A stretch of 64,000 nt of DNA, taken from assembly GCA_016721245.1 (NCBI GenBank), contig JADKIQ010000019.1, positions 113,886 through 177,885 of the forward strand, in the 5' to 3' direction. This stretch comes from Sphingobacteriales bacterium (GTDB taxonomy: Bacteria > Bacteroidota > Bacteroidia > Chitinophagales > JADIYW01). Positions 28,701-36,094 of this stretch are shown piece by piece (positions within the stretch are counted from its first letter, which is position 1; each line of letters begins with the position of its first letter). The position numbers and the translations under genes are program-made. The notes beneath the pieces were generated by a model. That model searched no databases and was not told where the DNA came from. It was given only the letters and a program-made list of their open reading frames with translations.

Positions 28701-31253
28701 GTAGTTGTAACTGTTAATCCTACTCCTGAAAAACCTGAATTAACAAATGGATTTTGGGATGGTTTATTTGATGAAAATCTTGTTTATACATGCTATGATG
28801 ATATTACTCTAATAACAGCATCAAATGATAATGATGATGAAATTCATTGGTATACTGATAAAGCTGGTTTAGATGATGTAACAGGATTCTGGGCAAATGA
28901 CGATAATGGTGAATTAACAACACCTGAAATATCATCTTGGACAAGATTTTATTTCGATGCTGTTGACCCTGTTACAGGATGTCATAGCGAAATGAACTAT
29001 GTTGATGTTTATCCAACACCGAAATTTGAATCTCCAAGAGTTGATGATGTAAATATTTGTGCATCAGAAACAGAAATTACATTAACAGCACACGTATCAT
29101 ATCCAGCTGATTTGTTACCAGGTGTAGATTTCTTAGATGAATTTAATTTCTTCATCTCAACAGTTCAGTTTTTAGATAATACTGGTACAGCTACAGGTCC
29201 ACTAACAACATTAGGATTAGTAGACGCACCATTGGATCCATTTAATGGTGTATATGAAGGTTTAGTTACTTTGACTATCCCTAGAGTTGGTTCTGGTCCA
29301 TTTGGAGAAGATTATGATTATTCAGCTCCTGGTACCTATGATATAGGTGCAATCACCAACAATACTTGGTATACAGATTTATTTGGAGATAATGATTTAG
29401 TTAATTGTTTGTCAGATGTTGGAACAGCTTCATTAACCATCAGTGAAACACCAGAAGCTCCTTCTGCAGAAGCTGTAACGGTTTGTCAAGGTGAAAATGC
29501 AATATTAACTGCTTCTTGCGATGGAGTTATTAAATGGTATAGCGATGCTGCATTAACCATACTTGTTCATGTTGGTGCTACATTACCGGTTTTATCTCCA
29601 GCAGTTGGATCAACAACATACTATGCTACTTGTACAACAGGTAATTGTGAAAGCCCTGCAACTCGAGTTGTATTGACTGTAACTCCTACACCGGCAACAC
29701 CAGTTATTAATAGCAATACTCCAGTATGCGAAGAAGGCGATATCGTTCTTACTTGTACTACTGTTGCAGGTGTTGGTGTTGAATACAATTGGTATGGTCC
29801 TACAGGTATATTATTAAGTACTACAACAGATACAACATTCACAATTACAGATGCTACTCCATCAATGAGTGGTGTATACAGTGTTATTGCTTCTATAGGT
29901 AACTGTGTATCCGGTTCTTCTACAACAACTGTTGTGGTTAGACCAATACCATCAGTGCCTGGCTTACCAGCCGGTCCACTTTCTGTTTGCGAAAGAGGCA
30001 CACTTACTTTCTGCGCTACTCCGTCAACTGGTGGTTCAGTATTTAACTGGACAGGTCCAAATGGATTTGTTTTCAATGGTAACTGTGTTACATTATCAAA
30101 TGTAACACCGGTTATGTCGGGAGTTTATACAGTAAATGTAACTGTAGATGGTTGTACTTCACATGATACTTCTTTAACTGTAATAGTTAATGCAGCACCT
30201 AAGGTGGATAGCATCGGAAGCAATGCTCCTTTGTGCGAACACCAGACATTGAACTTGTTCACATTCTTACCTGAAGATACTGACGCACCTTACCACTATA
30301 ACTGGTCAGGACCATTAGGTTACTCTTCTACAGAACAAAATCCTACAATTGCTGATGTGACAGAAACAGATAATCAAGGTTTCTATACATTAGTGGTAAC
30401 AGATACTATCACAGGTTGTACCTCACTTCCTTATACAGAGTTAGTAGAAATTTATACATTCCCTGATAAGGTGATTGCAGATAACGACGGACCAATATGC
30501 GAAGGCGGTGTGATAAAATTAAATGCAACAAATGTATTTGGTGCTACTTACACTTGGACAGGACCTAATGGATACACAGCAACGGGTAAAAACCCAACGT
30601 TGAATCCGGCAGATCCAACACAAACAGGAACATATACAGTAACTGTAACTTTACCTGGTGGTTGTGCAGATTCAGCAACTACAGATGTAATCGTTTGGGC
30701 TAATCCAATTGCACACGCAGGTAATGATACTACTGTTGATCAGGGAACAATCTTACAATTGAATGGTACTTCAGATGCAGGACCGTTACCAATTTTACCT
30801 GGTATCACGTTCAACTGGACACCAAACGAATTGTTAGACCACGACAATATTCCTAATCCATTAGTTGACTTCACTGAATTGCCAACACCAAATCCATACA
30901 GTTTAGTATTTACTATCTGGGATAAAAATGGTTGTACAGATAAAGACACTATTGTAATCACAGTTACTCCTTCATTAGATCTGATTATTCCGGATATCAT
31001 TACACCTAACGGTGACGGATTGAATGACACATGGTTTATCGAACATATCGAGAACCTTAATAATGCGCAGATTCCATATACAATACAGATTTATGCTAGA
31101 GGCGGTGCGTTGTTATTCAGTTCATCAGCATACAGTAATGATAATGGATTTGATGGTACTTACAAAGGTAATAAGTTGCCGGATGGTGCTTACTGGTTCG
31201 TAATTACGACACCAAGTAAAACATATAAAGGTGCAATCCACATTAAAAGATAA
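25749..31253 (+). CDS. Large T9SS adhesin with Ig-like domains, P-domain and gliding-type C-terminus
   Basis: This is a 1834-residue surface protein. It has a signal region within the first 34 residues (MLLLLFIFGLQKPLQAQ). Many Ig-like domains follow, each opening near a Cys and carrying Trp-Tyr-Ser/Asp text such as FTWYDDQALTHAVQVGAEY or WYSDATLTTLLHIG. A proprotein-convertase P-domain lies at about residues 670-840 (SVSFDASALPAGSTIQSVTV and GIWTLNIADIQSLDRG). PKD/SprB-like domains occupy about 1300-1730. The end is the type B T9SS/gliding C-terminal domain, from about 1742 (ITPNGDGLNDTWFIEHIEN to GAIHIKR). It should be displayed on the cell surface for adhesion or gliding. A PorP/SprF gene begins just after it, the pairing seen for SprB-SprF. 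Confidence 0.92.
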   Translation: MKKRFLTRTPNWRNYCSMLLLLFIFGLQKPLQAQQFQTITVTWTGGSDDDCSDQGLFGCSTTTGLPDARWRLSAKLSTDNTYPADLIEKTDDQTSGSKSWSRTALNISACGATSINIRSSSWEEDSYIDVVPCGSDEDFDPGCLLEDDDYSGVQVFNIPVVNGNNPWSFNTANGYTISGRIIVTPSGGPAAPSVASAAVSACSGTTATLQVTSALTVPGNIFTWFSDINLTTPIAYGPTFTTPELTAATSYWVAEADRAGGCAGTATRVDVTIAAPLAAPTAQNVTICQSNRSFANVLLNEPTDVVTLSATGISGSVISWYTDSVGTRALQVGSQYVRPSNVAAGTYTFFVGQNLDGCESARRRVTLTVLPLPTALNVTPFAQQVCFGGNGEMQIDLTGRDNSLIIWTVDPTIIAPGNILDSEDFVTPPVFGPQTYYFIEVNEFNCVARETSWGVGFVEPTEPTVVNASAQPACVNQPIDVAIAHYDFSGVVAIIDYQGNVQYIDLFDHSGDDSGITNVQLAPISTPGNYSYAIREFGDGPQCSLWSTFVVSVSDAPAAPIAEGDTICVGQSTSLVATGENGATFTWYDDQALTHAVQVGAEYNTQPLSATTSYWVTQSNGTCVSPATEVEVVVNPAPQLPYGAQGYTICLGQTVPPGEGLQAYCEDTSTVTGGGNFTVNIPATGAFPVTIGPDRRSYGSVSFDASALPAGSTIQSVTVTTNLAHTWVSDVYFMLRGPSNDTVALANPVWVSTYLNNFGTSNGTVPALYTYDDAAAQSVYAASGPNPTSSSNLPSGSYIPFQPLSRFVGQSPVGIWTLNIADIQSLDRGTLASATLNINYTTGGGSGSGGAASVTWWDAPTGGTQVGTGSPFLPTGYASFTPGDTVFYAQCDASSTCSNNRVPVTFTVLPAVTAPRVASPEPICAGQIVTLTANNPIGQVEWYSDATLTTLLHIGASYTTQPLNGTTTFYAVNNNGTCLSSTTAVVVTVNPTPEKPELTNGFWDGLFDENLVYTCYDDITLITASNDNDDEIHWYTDKAGLDDVTGFWANDDNGELTTPEISSWTRFYFDAVDPVTGCHSEMNYVDVYPTPKFESPRVDDVNICASETEITLTAHVSYPADLLPGVDFLDEFNFFISTVQFLDNTGTATGPLTTLGLVDAPLDPFNGVYEGLVTLTIPRVGSGPFGEDYDYSAPGTYDIGAITNNTWYTDLFGDNDLVNCLSDVGTASLTISETPEAPSAEAVTVCQGENAILTASCDGVIKWYSDAALTILVHVGATLPVLSPAVGSTTYYATCTTGNCESPATRVVLTVTPTPATPVINSNTPVCEEGDIVLTCTTVAGVGVEYNWYGPTGILLSTTTDTTFTITDATPSMSGVYSVIASIGNCVSGSSTTTVVVRPIPSVPGLPAGPLSVCERGTLTFCATPSTGGSVFNWTGPNGFVFNGNCVTLSNVTPVMSGVYTVNVTVDGCTSHDTSLTVIVNAAPKVDSIGSNAPLCEHQTLNLFTFLPEDTDAPYHYNWSGPLGYSSTEQNPTIADVTETDNQGFYTLVVTDTITGCTSLPYTELVEIYTFPDKVIADNDGPICEGGVIKLNATNVFGATYTWTGPNGYTATGKNPTLNPADPTQTGTYTVTVTLPGGCADSATTDVIVWANPIAHAGNDTTVDQGTILQLNGTSDAGPLPILPGITFNWTPNELLDHDNIPNPLVDFTELPTPNPYSLVFTIWDKNGCTDKDTIVITVTPSLDLIIPDIITPNGDGLNDTWFIEHIENLNNAQIPYTIQIYARGGALLFSSSAYSNDNGFDGTYKGNKLPDGAYWFVITTPSKTYKGAIHIKR

Positions 31254-31294
31254 TAGGAATGAAGCGAATTAATAATCTAAGTAAAATCATAACA

Positions 31295-32848
31295 ATGAAA
31301 ATACATAAAATCATCAGCTTAGTAGCCTTGTTAGTCGCAGGAATCCAATTGTCGGATGCACAACAGCTACCAGTATTTAACAATTACTTCCTTAATCCGT
31401 TCTTCTATAATCCTGCACGTGCAGGTACAGATCCGGATGGTGGACGTATCAACCTGGGCTTCCAAAAGCAACATGACAGAAACCCTGATGGTCCTGTTAC
31501 TGCTTACGGTTCTTGGGATGGCAGAATAAAGTCAGGTAATATGGCATTAGGTGTAACTATCTATCACGACAGAACAACACCTCAATGGCAAAATACTGGA
31601 GGAAGTGTTGCTTATGCTTACCATGTTCCTTTGACAAAAAACAAAGCACATGTACTTGCAATAGGTTTACAGGCAGGAGTTAATTCTTTAGGTATAAATA
31701 ACTTTACAACTAAAGATCCTGAACCATTATCTGGCAGAAGTGTGAATTTTGACTTATCTGTTGGTATCAATTACCATTGGAAAGGTTTAAACGTAGGTTT
31801 CTCTGTACCACAAGTATTAGGAAACAAAGTTAGATTTAAAGCTACAGATCCTACGTTTAATACTGAATCCAGAATTGCTCGTCAGTATATGTTTATGGCT
31901 AGCTACGAAGCAGCGTTGGGTAAAAAGAAAGAATGGACATTAGCACCGTTTGCTCAGGTAAACTTCGTTAATAAGTCTTTGCCGGTTTATTTAGACATTA
32001 CGTTAATGGCACAATACAAAAAATTAGTGTGGTTAGCAGTAGGTTACAATAACGGTGGTGGTTTAAAACCTGATGGTTCTTCCACTAAAGGTTTTATCTA
32101 TTCTAACGCTGCAGGTATTCACGCTACTGCAGGTGTAGGTATCAAAGAATTGGTTAATATCAGTTATACATACAAAGCACCGGTAGGAAGTAAAGGAAAC
32201 TTAACGTTTGCTAATTTAGGTTCAACTCACGAGGTTTTATTGAGTTTCAGATTGAAACGTAAAACAGACCAGTCAGAGTTTGAGAAAAACAAAAAACGTA
32301 CTGATGATGATATCGCTAAAGTAAATCAAAAAGCAGATGATGCTGGCAAAAAAGCAGATGACGTAGATAAAAAAGTAGATTCTTTAGGTCAGGCAGTAAA
32401 TGGAAGACTTGACAATGTTGAAAAAACAGCTAATGACGCTAAAACTACTTCTGATAAAAATACAACTGATATCGAAAAAGTTTCTGCTCGTTTAGACAAC
32501 ATCGTGTACAAAAAATTCGGTTCAGTTTACTTTGAAGTAGACAAACATGAATTAACTGATGAAGCTAAAGCAAGCATTGACGCATTCAAAGCTAAATTGG
32601 CTGAAATGAAAGGTAACTACTTTATTTACTTAGCTGGTAATGCATCTAGTGAAGGTGGTACTAGTTACAATCAGGCATTATCTGCTAAACGTTGCGATGC
32701 TGTAAAACGTTACTTAGAAGGTGTTGGTATCTCTCAAAGAGTTTTATTATTGCCTTACGGTGAAAATTCTTGGGTAACTGACAAGCAAAAAGCAGAGGAT
32801 GACAGAGCTAAAAACCGTCGTGTAGATATCTACCTGAGTGGTGAGTAA
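31295..32848 (+). CDS. PorP/SprF family outer-membrane protein fused to OmpA domain
   Basis: The start at ATG 31295 gives a clean signal peptide (MKIHKIISLVALLVAGIQLS) ending near DAQQ. An ATG at 31259 would add 12 residues. Residues about 24-325 are the PorP/SprF barrel (FNNYFLNPFFYNPARAG, then WDGRIKSGNMALGVTIYHDR). A coiled-coil/charged stretch at 326-400 repeats KADDxxKKxDDVDKKVDS-like text. The last 110 residues (about 405-517) are an OmpA peptidoglycan-binding domain (YFEVDKHELTDEAKASIDAF, later NRRVDIYLSGE). SprF-type proteins help their partner adhesin reach the surface. The fusion would tie that complex to the cell wall. It follows the adhesin with a short gap. Confidence 0.9.
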   Translation: MKIHKIISLVALLVAGIQLSDAQQLPVFNNYFLNPFFYNPARAGTDPDGGRINLGFQKQHDRNPDGPVTAYGSWDGRIKSGNMALGVTIYHDRTTPQWQNTGGSVAYAYHVPLTKNKAHVLAIGLQAGVNSLGINNFTTKDPEPLSGRSVNFDLSVGINYHWKGLNVGFSVPQVLGNKVRFKATDPTFNTESRIARQYMFMASYEAALGKKKEWTLAPFAQVNFVNKSLPVYLDITLMAQYKKLVWLAVGYNNGGGLKPDGSSTKGFIYSNAAGIHATAGVGIKELVNISYTYKAPVGSKGNLTFANLGSTHEVLLSFRLKRKTDQSEFEKNKKRTDDDIAKVNQKADDAGKKADDVDKKVDSLGQAVNGRLDNVEKTANDAKTTSDKNTTDIEKVSARLDNIVYKKFGSVYFEVDKHELTDEAKASIDAFKAKLAEMKGNYFIYLAGNASSEGGTSYNQALSAKRCDAVKRYLEGVGISQRVLLLPYGENSWVTDKQKAEDDRAKNRRVDIYLSGE

Positions 32849-32869
32849 AAATTGTCTTTCTTACATACA

Positions 32870-32901
32870 AAAATGCCTCTGATTTCTCAGAGGCATTTTT
32901 A
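32870..32901. terminator. Terminator after the PorP-OmpA gene
   Basis: AAAATGCCTCTGA (32870-32882) pairs with TCAGAGGCATTTT (32887-32899) around TTTC. It is a 13-bp perfect stem with A and T tracts on the two sides. Confidence 0.9.
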
Positions 32902-33020
32902 TTTTATATAAGTCTTATTTCTTTTATTTATTTCTAGTGCTTAACTACATGTCACATGGTGTATTTGTTTTTAAAGATAATGTTCAATGATGACTTTATA
33001 TTTGAGGTAAGTACATAAAA

Positions 33021-33046
33021 AAATCCCGACAATTGTCGGGATTTTC
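33021..33046. terminator. Terminator downstream of rplS
   Basis: AAATCCCGAC (33021-33030) and GTCGGGATTT (33035-33044) pair around AATT. A run of A before it gives the T tract on the minus strand, so it ends the rplS message. The stem is the same as in the terminator at 34719. The bases between this and 32901 (about 33 to 110 after the first terminator) hold nothing else that I can identify. Confidence 0.85.
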
Positions 33047-33067
33047 TATATTTCTTGTAATATGAAA

Positions 33068-33427
33068 TTACTTTGCTGTAGATTTTACTAATTCTTTGAT
33101 ACGGGAAGCCTTACCTTTTAATTCTCTGATGTAGAAAATTTTAGCTCTGCGTACTTTTCCGATTTTATTCACTTCTATTTTTTCAATATTAGGAGATGAC
33201 AAAGGGAAAATACGTTCTACTCCAATACCGTTAGAGATTTTACGAACAGTAAATGTTTGTGTAGCACCTGTTCCTTTACGTTGAATTACATCACCACGGA
33301 AAATCTGAATACGTTCTTTTGAACCCTCAATAATTTTGTAATGTACGTTTATATTATCACCTGCTTTGAAGTCAGGAAGACTTTTGGTTTCTGTCAGTCT
33401 TTTAGTTAATTCTTTTACCTTGTCCAT
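33068..33427 (-). CDS. rplS: 50S ribosomal protein L19
   Basis: The 119-residue protein is L19: LPDFKAGDNINVHYKIIEGS, then RIQIFRGDVIQRKGTGATQT and FTVRKISNGIGVERIFPLSS, ending IGKVRRAKIFYIRELKGKA. It sits at the 30S-50S interface. I use the start at 33427 (MDKVKEL) and not the longer frame from 33478. A good -7 promoter element lies just upstream of 33427, and the extra 17 residues are not L19-like. It is last in the rpsP-rimM-trmD-rplS group. Its own promoter and terminator suggest it can be made separately from trmD. Confidence 0.96.
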   Translation of the reverse strand: MDKVKELTKRLTETKSLPDFKAGDNINVHYKIIEGSKERIQIFRGDVIQRKGTGATQTFTVRKISNGIGVERIFPLSSPNIEKIEVNKIGKVRRAKIFYIRELKGKASRIKELVKSTAK

Positions 33428-33448
33428 TTCTGTTAAATTTAGCGTGTG

Positions 33449-33456
33449 CAAAGATA
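33449..33456 (-). promoter_or_regulatory. Promoter -7 element of rplS
   Basis: On the minus strand, TATCTTTG matches TAnnTTTG. ATTG lies 19 bases upstream, a good fit to the -33 element TTTG. The start site would be about 15-20 bases before the rplS ATG at 33427, between trmD and rplS. Confidence 0.6.
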
Positions 33457-33484
33457 CGCAGTTTTTTAGAAAAACCAATGTTAT

Positions 33485-34165
33485 TTAATCGTTTTCTAAT
33501 AAATCAGGCCTTCTGGCCTTTGTCCGCTCCATAGATTGCTGAAAACGCCATTCTTCGATGAGTTTATCGTTGCCTGAAAGCAGCACATCCGGTACTTTCC
33601 AACCTTTAAAGTCGGCTGGGCGGGTATAAACGGGTGGTGCCAGCAGGTTATCCTGGAAAGAATCCGTTAAAGCAGAGGTTTCATCGTTCAAAACACCCGG
33701 AATAAGTCTTCCAATGGCATCTACGAGTACCGCAGCTGGCAATTCGCCACCCGACAGCACATAACTGCCTATAGAAATTTCCCGGGTAATAACGTGCTCT
33801 CTGAGACGTTCGTCAATTCCTTTGTAGTGTCCGCACAGTAAAATGATGTTTTCCTTCAGAGAAAGCGAATTTACCATCTTTTGCTCCAGTAACACTCCAT
33901 CAGGTGTCATAAAGATGATTTCATCGTATTTCCTCTCTTTTTGTAGCTTTTCTATACAAGTCAGGATAGGTTCAATAGACATCACCATCCCGGCACCGCC
34001 GCCAAACTGGTAGTCATCTATCTGCTTGAATTTCTTGAGGGAATAATCATGGATATTATGCAGATGGATTTCCAGCAAGCCTCTGTCTTTCGCACGCTGC
34101 AAAATAGAATGCGCAAAGAAGCTTTGCATCAGATCAGGAACGGCAGAAAGAATATCGATACGCAT
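33485..34165 (-). CDS. trmD: tRNA (guanine-N1)-methyltransferase
   Basis: The 226-residue protein methylates G37 of tRNAs using S-adenosylmethionine, keeping the reading frame. The family text is easy to read: MRIDILSAVPDLMQSFFAHS, DDYQFGGGAGMVMSIEPI, LLCGHYKGIDERLRE (knot region), SIGSYVLSGGELPA and LLAPPVYTRPADFKGWKVPD. The length is normal for TrmD. It sits between rimM and rplS on the minus strand as in most bacteria. The gap after rimM (45 bases) is AT-rich and has no clear feature. Confidence 0.98.
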   Translation of the reverse strand: MRIDILSAVPDLMQSFFAHSILQRAKDRGLLEIHLHNIHDYSLKKFKQIDDYQFGGGAGMVMSIEPILTCIEKLQKERKYDEIIFMTPDGVLLEQKMVNSLSLKENIILLCGHYKGIDERLREHVITREISIGSYVLSGGELPAAVLVDAIGRLIPGVLNDETSALTDSFQDNLLAPPVYTRPADFKGWKVPDVLLSGNDKLIEEWRFQQSMERTKARRPDLLEND

Positions 34166-34210
34166 GAGTTAGTTAAAAGGGATAAGTAAAAAGTAATAAG
34201 TAAAACAAAG

Positions 34211-34708
34211 TTAAAAGATTTCCAGAAAACCATCGGGTAATTGCACTTCCACCAGCTTTTTCTTTTCGTCAATGTTTAAAATGAAATTATCGTTCAACGG
34301 AATCAGAATTTCTTTTTTATCCTTCATCACTTTTGCCAGGAACTGAAACGGCATTTCCACAATCTCTTCTATGATTCCGATTTTCCCGGTAGTTTTATCA
34401 TTAATTTCATAACCTACGAGGTGGTCGTATTCCTCACCATCCAGAATTTCCGTCAAAACATCGTCTTTGGCAAATATGTCTTTTCCCTGTAAAGGATGCG
34501 CTTTTTCTTTATTGTCAATGTCTTCCAGTAAAATAATAGCCTGTGCGTCGGAGTTGATGTCTTTCGACACGATAAAATAGGGGAGATTATTAATGAAAAT
34601 GGCTTTCATTTCTTCAAAATCATCCATGTAGAATTCATCGATAAACACTTTTAAATGGCCTTTGTAGCCATGCGTTTTCAATACTTTTCCTATTTTAATC
34701 AGTTCCAT
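34211..34708 (-). CDS. rimM: Ribosome maturation factor RimM
   Basis: The product is 165 residues long, starting MELIKIGKVLKTHGYKGHLK at ATG 34708. A TTG at 34714 could add two residues but would lie at the foot of a terminator. An N-terminal RimM beta-barrel (about 1-90) and a PRC-barrel (about 95-165; YDHLVGYEINDKTTGKIGII, later LIPLNDNFILNIDEKKK) are visible. RimM binds S19 and helps 16S rRNA processing in the 30S head. It lies between rpsP and trmD in the usual order. A hairpin with T-tract separates it from rpsP. Confidence 0.93.
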   Translation of the reverse strand: MELIKIGKVLKTHGYKGHLKVFIDEFYMDDFEEMKAIFINNLPYFIVSKDINSDAQAIILLEDIDNKEKAHPLQGKDIFAKDDVLTEILDGEEYDHLVGYEINDKTTGKIGIIEEIVEMPFQFLAKVMKDKKEILIPLNDNFILNIDEKKKLVEVQLPDGFLEIF

Positions 34709-34716
34709 ATTCAATA

Positions 34717-34744
34717 AAAAATCCCGACGTAAAAGTCGGGATTT
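34717..34744 (-). terminator. Terminator/attenuator between rpsP and rimM
   Basis: On the minus strand AAATCCCGAC and GTCGGGATTT (forward 34719-34728 and 34735-34744) form a 10-bp stem with a 6-base loop, followed by TTTTT. This lies in the rpsP-rimM spacer, so it would stop or attenuate readthrough from rpsP into rimM. Confidence 0.8.
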
Positions 34745-34765
34745 AAATTCTATTTTTTAAGAAAA

Positions 34766-35299
34766 TTATTCTGCTGTTTCAGTTGTTTCAGCAGTAGCTT
34801 CTGTGTTTTCAGTTGCTTCTGCTACCGGAGTAACTTCTTCTTCCGCTGCAGGTGTTTCTTCCGCAACTACTTCTACTTCTTTCACTTTAGCCGGTGTGTT
34901 TACCACTGCTTCAATTTTCGCTTTTTTCTTTGCTTCCGCTTTTTCTTTGTGGTCTAAAACTTTTCCTTCTTTTTTAGATAACCACTCCGTGAATTTTGCT
35001 TCCACATCTTCTGCTTTCACTACGCCTAACTGTACACCACGTAATAAGTGTTTTTTGTACATTGCGCCTTTGTAAGAAAGGATAGCTTTCACTGTAGAAG
35101 ATGGTTCAGCACCTGTTTGCAACCATTTTACTGCTTTGTCTACATCTAAGATGATCGTTGCAGGAATAGAAGTTGGATTGTAGGTTCCGATTTGGTCGAT
35201 GTAACGACCGTCTCTTTTCGCACGGCTGTCTGCCGCTACGATTTTGTAGAATGGAGCACCTTTGGCACCATGTCTTTGTAATCTTAATCTTGTTGCCAT
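34766..35299 (-). CDS. rpsP: 30S ribosomal protein S16 with long acidic C-terminal extension
   Basis: The 177-residue protein begins MATRLRLQRHGAKGAPFYKI, and residues 1-85 are the S16 fold (VAADSRAKRDGRYIDQIGTY is clear). S16 belongs to the 30S body. The core is about 80 residues in other bacteria; the rest here is a Lys-rich then Ala/Glu/Thr-rich tail (residues 115-177), as commonly seen in Bacteroidota. The tail is probably disordered. It is the first gene of the rpsP-rimM-trmD-rplS group. A promoter element sits about 92 bases upstream, and a terminator follows. Confidence 0.96.
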   Translation of the reverse strand: MATRLRLQRHGAKGAPFYKIVAADSRAKRDGRYIDQIGTYNPTSIPATIILDVDKAVKWLQTGAEPSSTVKAILSYKGAMYKKHLLRGVQLGVVKAEDVEAKFTEWLSKKEGKVLDHKEKAEAKKKAKIEAVVNTPAKVKEVEVVAEETPAAEEEVTPVAEATENTEATAETTETAE

Positions 35300-35390
35300 A
35301 TAAAAATATGTTTTTAATTTTTAATTCCTGATGTGCCAATATTAGCGTTCAGGTTTTGAAATTCCCGATTCCGGTTTTTGGAACGGAACG

Positions 35391-35398
35391 CAAAGATA
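35391..35398 (-). promoter_or_regulatory. Candidate -7 element of rpsP
   Basis: Minus-strand TATCTTTG fits TAnnTTTG and would give an 85-base leader before the rpsP ATG. I see no clear -33. The rest of the 35300-35506 gap has no other feature that I can identify. Confidence 0.5.
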
Positions 35399-35506
35399 GT
35401 AATTAATAGCTGAATTTTGGAATCTGAACCCACGGATTCTGCCTGAAAATGACATTATTTTAACATAAAACAAGTAAATTTCAACTCAGAGCTCAGAATT
35501 CAGCGC

Positions 35507-35977
35507 TTAAAATTTTCCGGTTACATCCACTTCTTTCGGCAAAAACTTGCTGGTATCGCCGTTTCCGATGATGATTTCGCGCACGATGGTAGACGAAATA
35601 GCCGATAATTCGGGAGAGGAGAGGATTAAAAAGGTATCCAGGTCGGGCTGCATCATTTTGTTGAGCTGCGCGATGGTTTTTTCATATTCAAAATCGGCGG
35701 AAGAACGGATACCGCGGATGATGTATTTGGCATTTTTCTGCTGGCAGTAATTCACCGTGAGGCCGGTGTACGATTCCACTTTTACAGTAGGCTGGTCTTT
35801 AAACACTTTTTTTATCCATTCCATGCGCTGCTCCAGCGAAAACAGGTATTTTTTCTGGGTGTTGACGCCGATAGCGATAATAATCTCATCAAACAAAGGA
35901 ACGGCGCGCGTTACAATATCTACGTGGCCAACAGTGATAGGATCAAAGGAGCCCGGAAAAATAGCAATCTTGTTCAT
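35507..35977 (-). CDS. coaD: Phosphopantetheine adenylyltransferase
   Basis: The 156-residue protein adds AMP to 4'-phosphopantetheine, the fourth step of coenzyme A synthesis. MNKIAIFPGSFDPITVGHVD contains the nucleotidyltransferase HxGH-type loop (here TVGH). GIRSSADFEYEKTIAQLNKM is the substrate-binding region, and LSAISSTIVRE is the C-terminal nucleotide motif. The length is standard. It lies alone on the minus strand between rpsP and the PIF1-like gene. No promoter motif stood out before its start, and the 35978-36094 gap holds nothing else that I see. Confidence 0.97.
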   Translation of the reverse strand: MNKIAIFPGSFDPITVGHVDIVTRAVPLFDEIIIAIGVNTQKKYLFSLEQRMEWIKKVFKDQPTVKVESYTGLTVNYCQQKNAKYIIRGIRSSADFEYEKTIAQLNKMMQPDLDTFLILSSPELSAISSTIVREIIIGNGDTSKFLPKEVDVTGKF

Positions 35978-36094
35978 ACCATAAATGTAAAATGGATAAT
36001 CGAGATTTGAAAATAATTGGAGAAATAAATGGAAAGGAAGAAATGCATCCGCAAATCAACAATTTAAATTAGGGTTATTCCAAATGCTTATACG

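Noticed and set aside
33428..33478. Longer rplS start at 33478
   Set aside because: A promoter element lies inside it and the extra residues are not L19-like.
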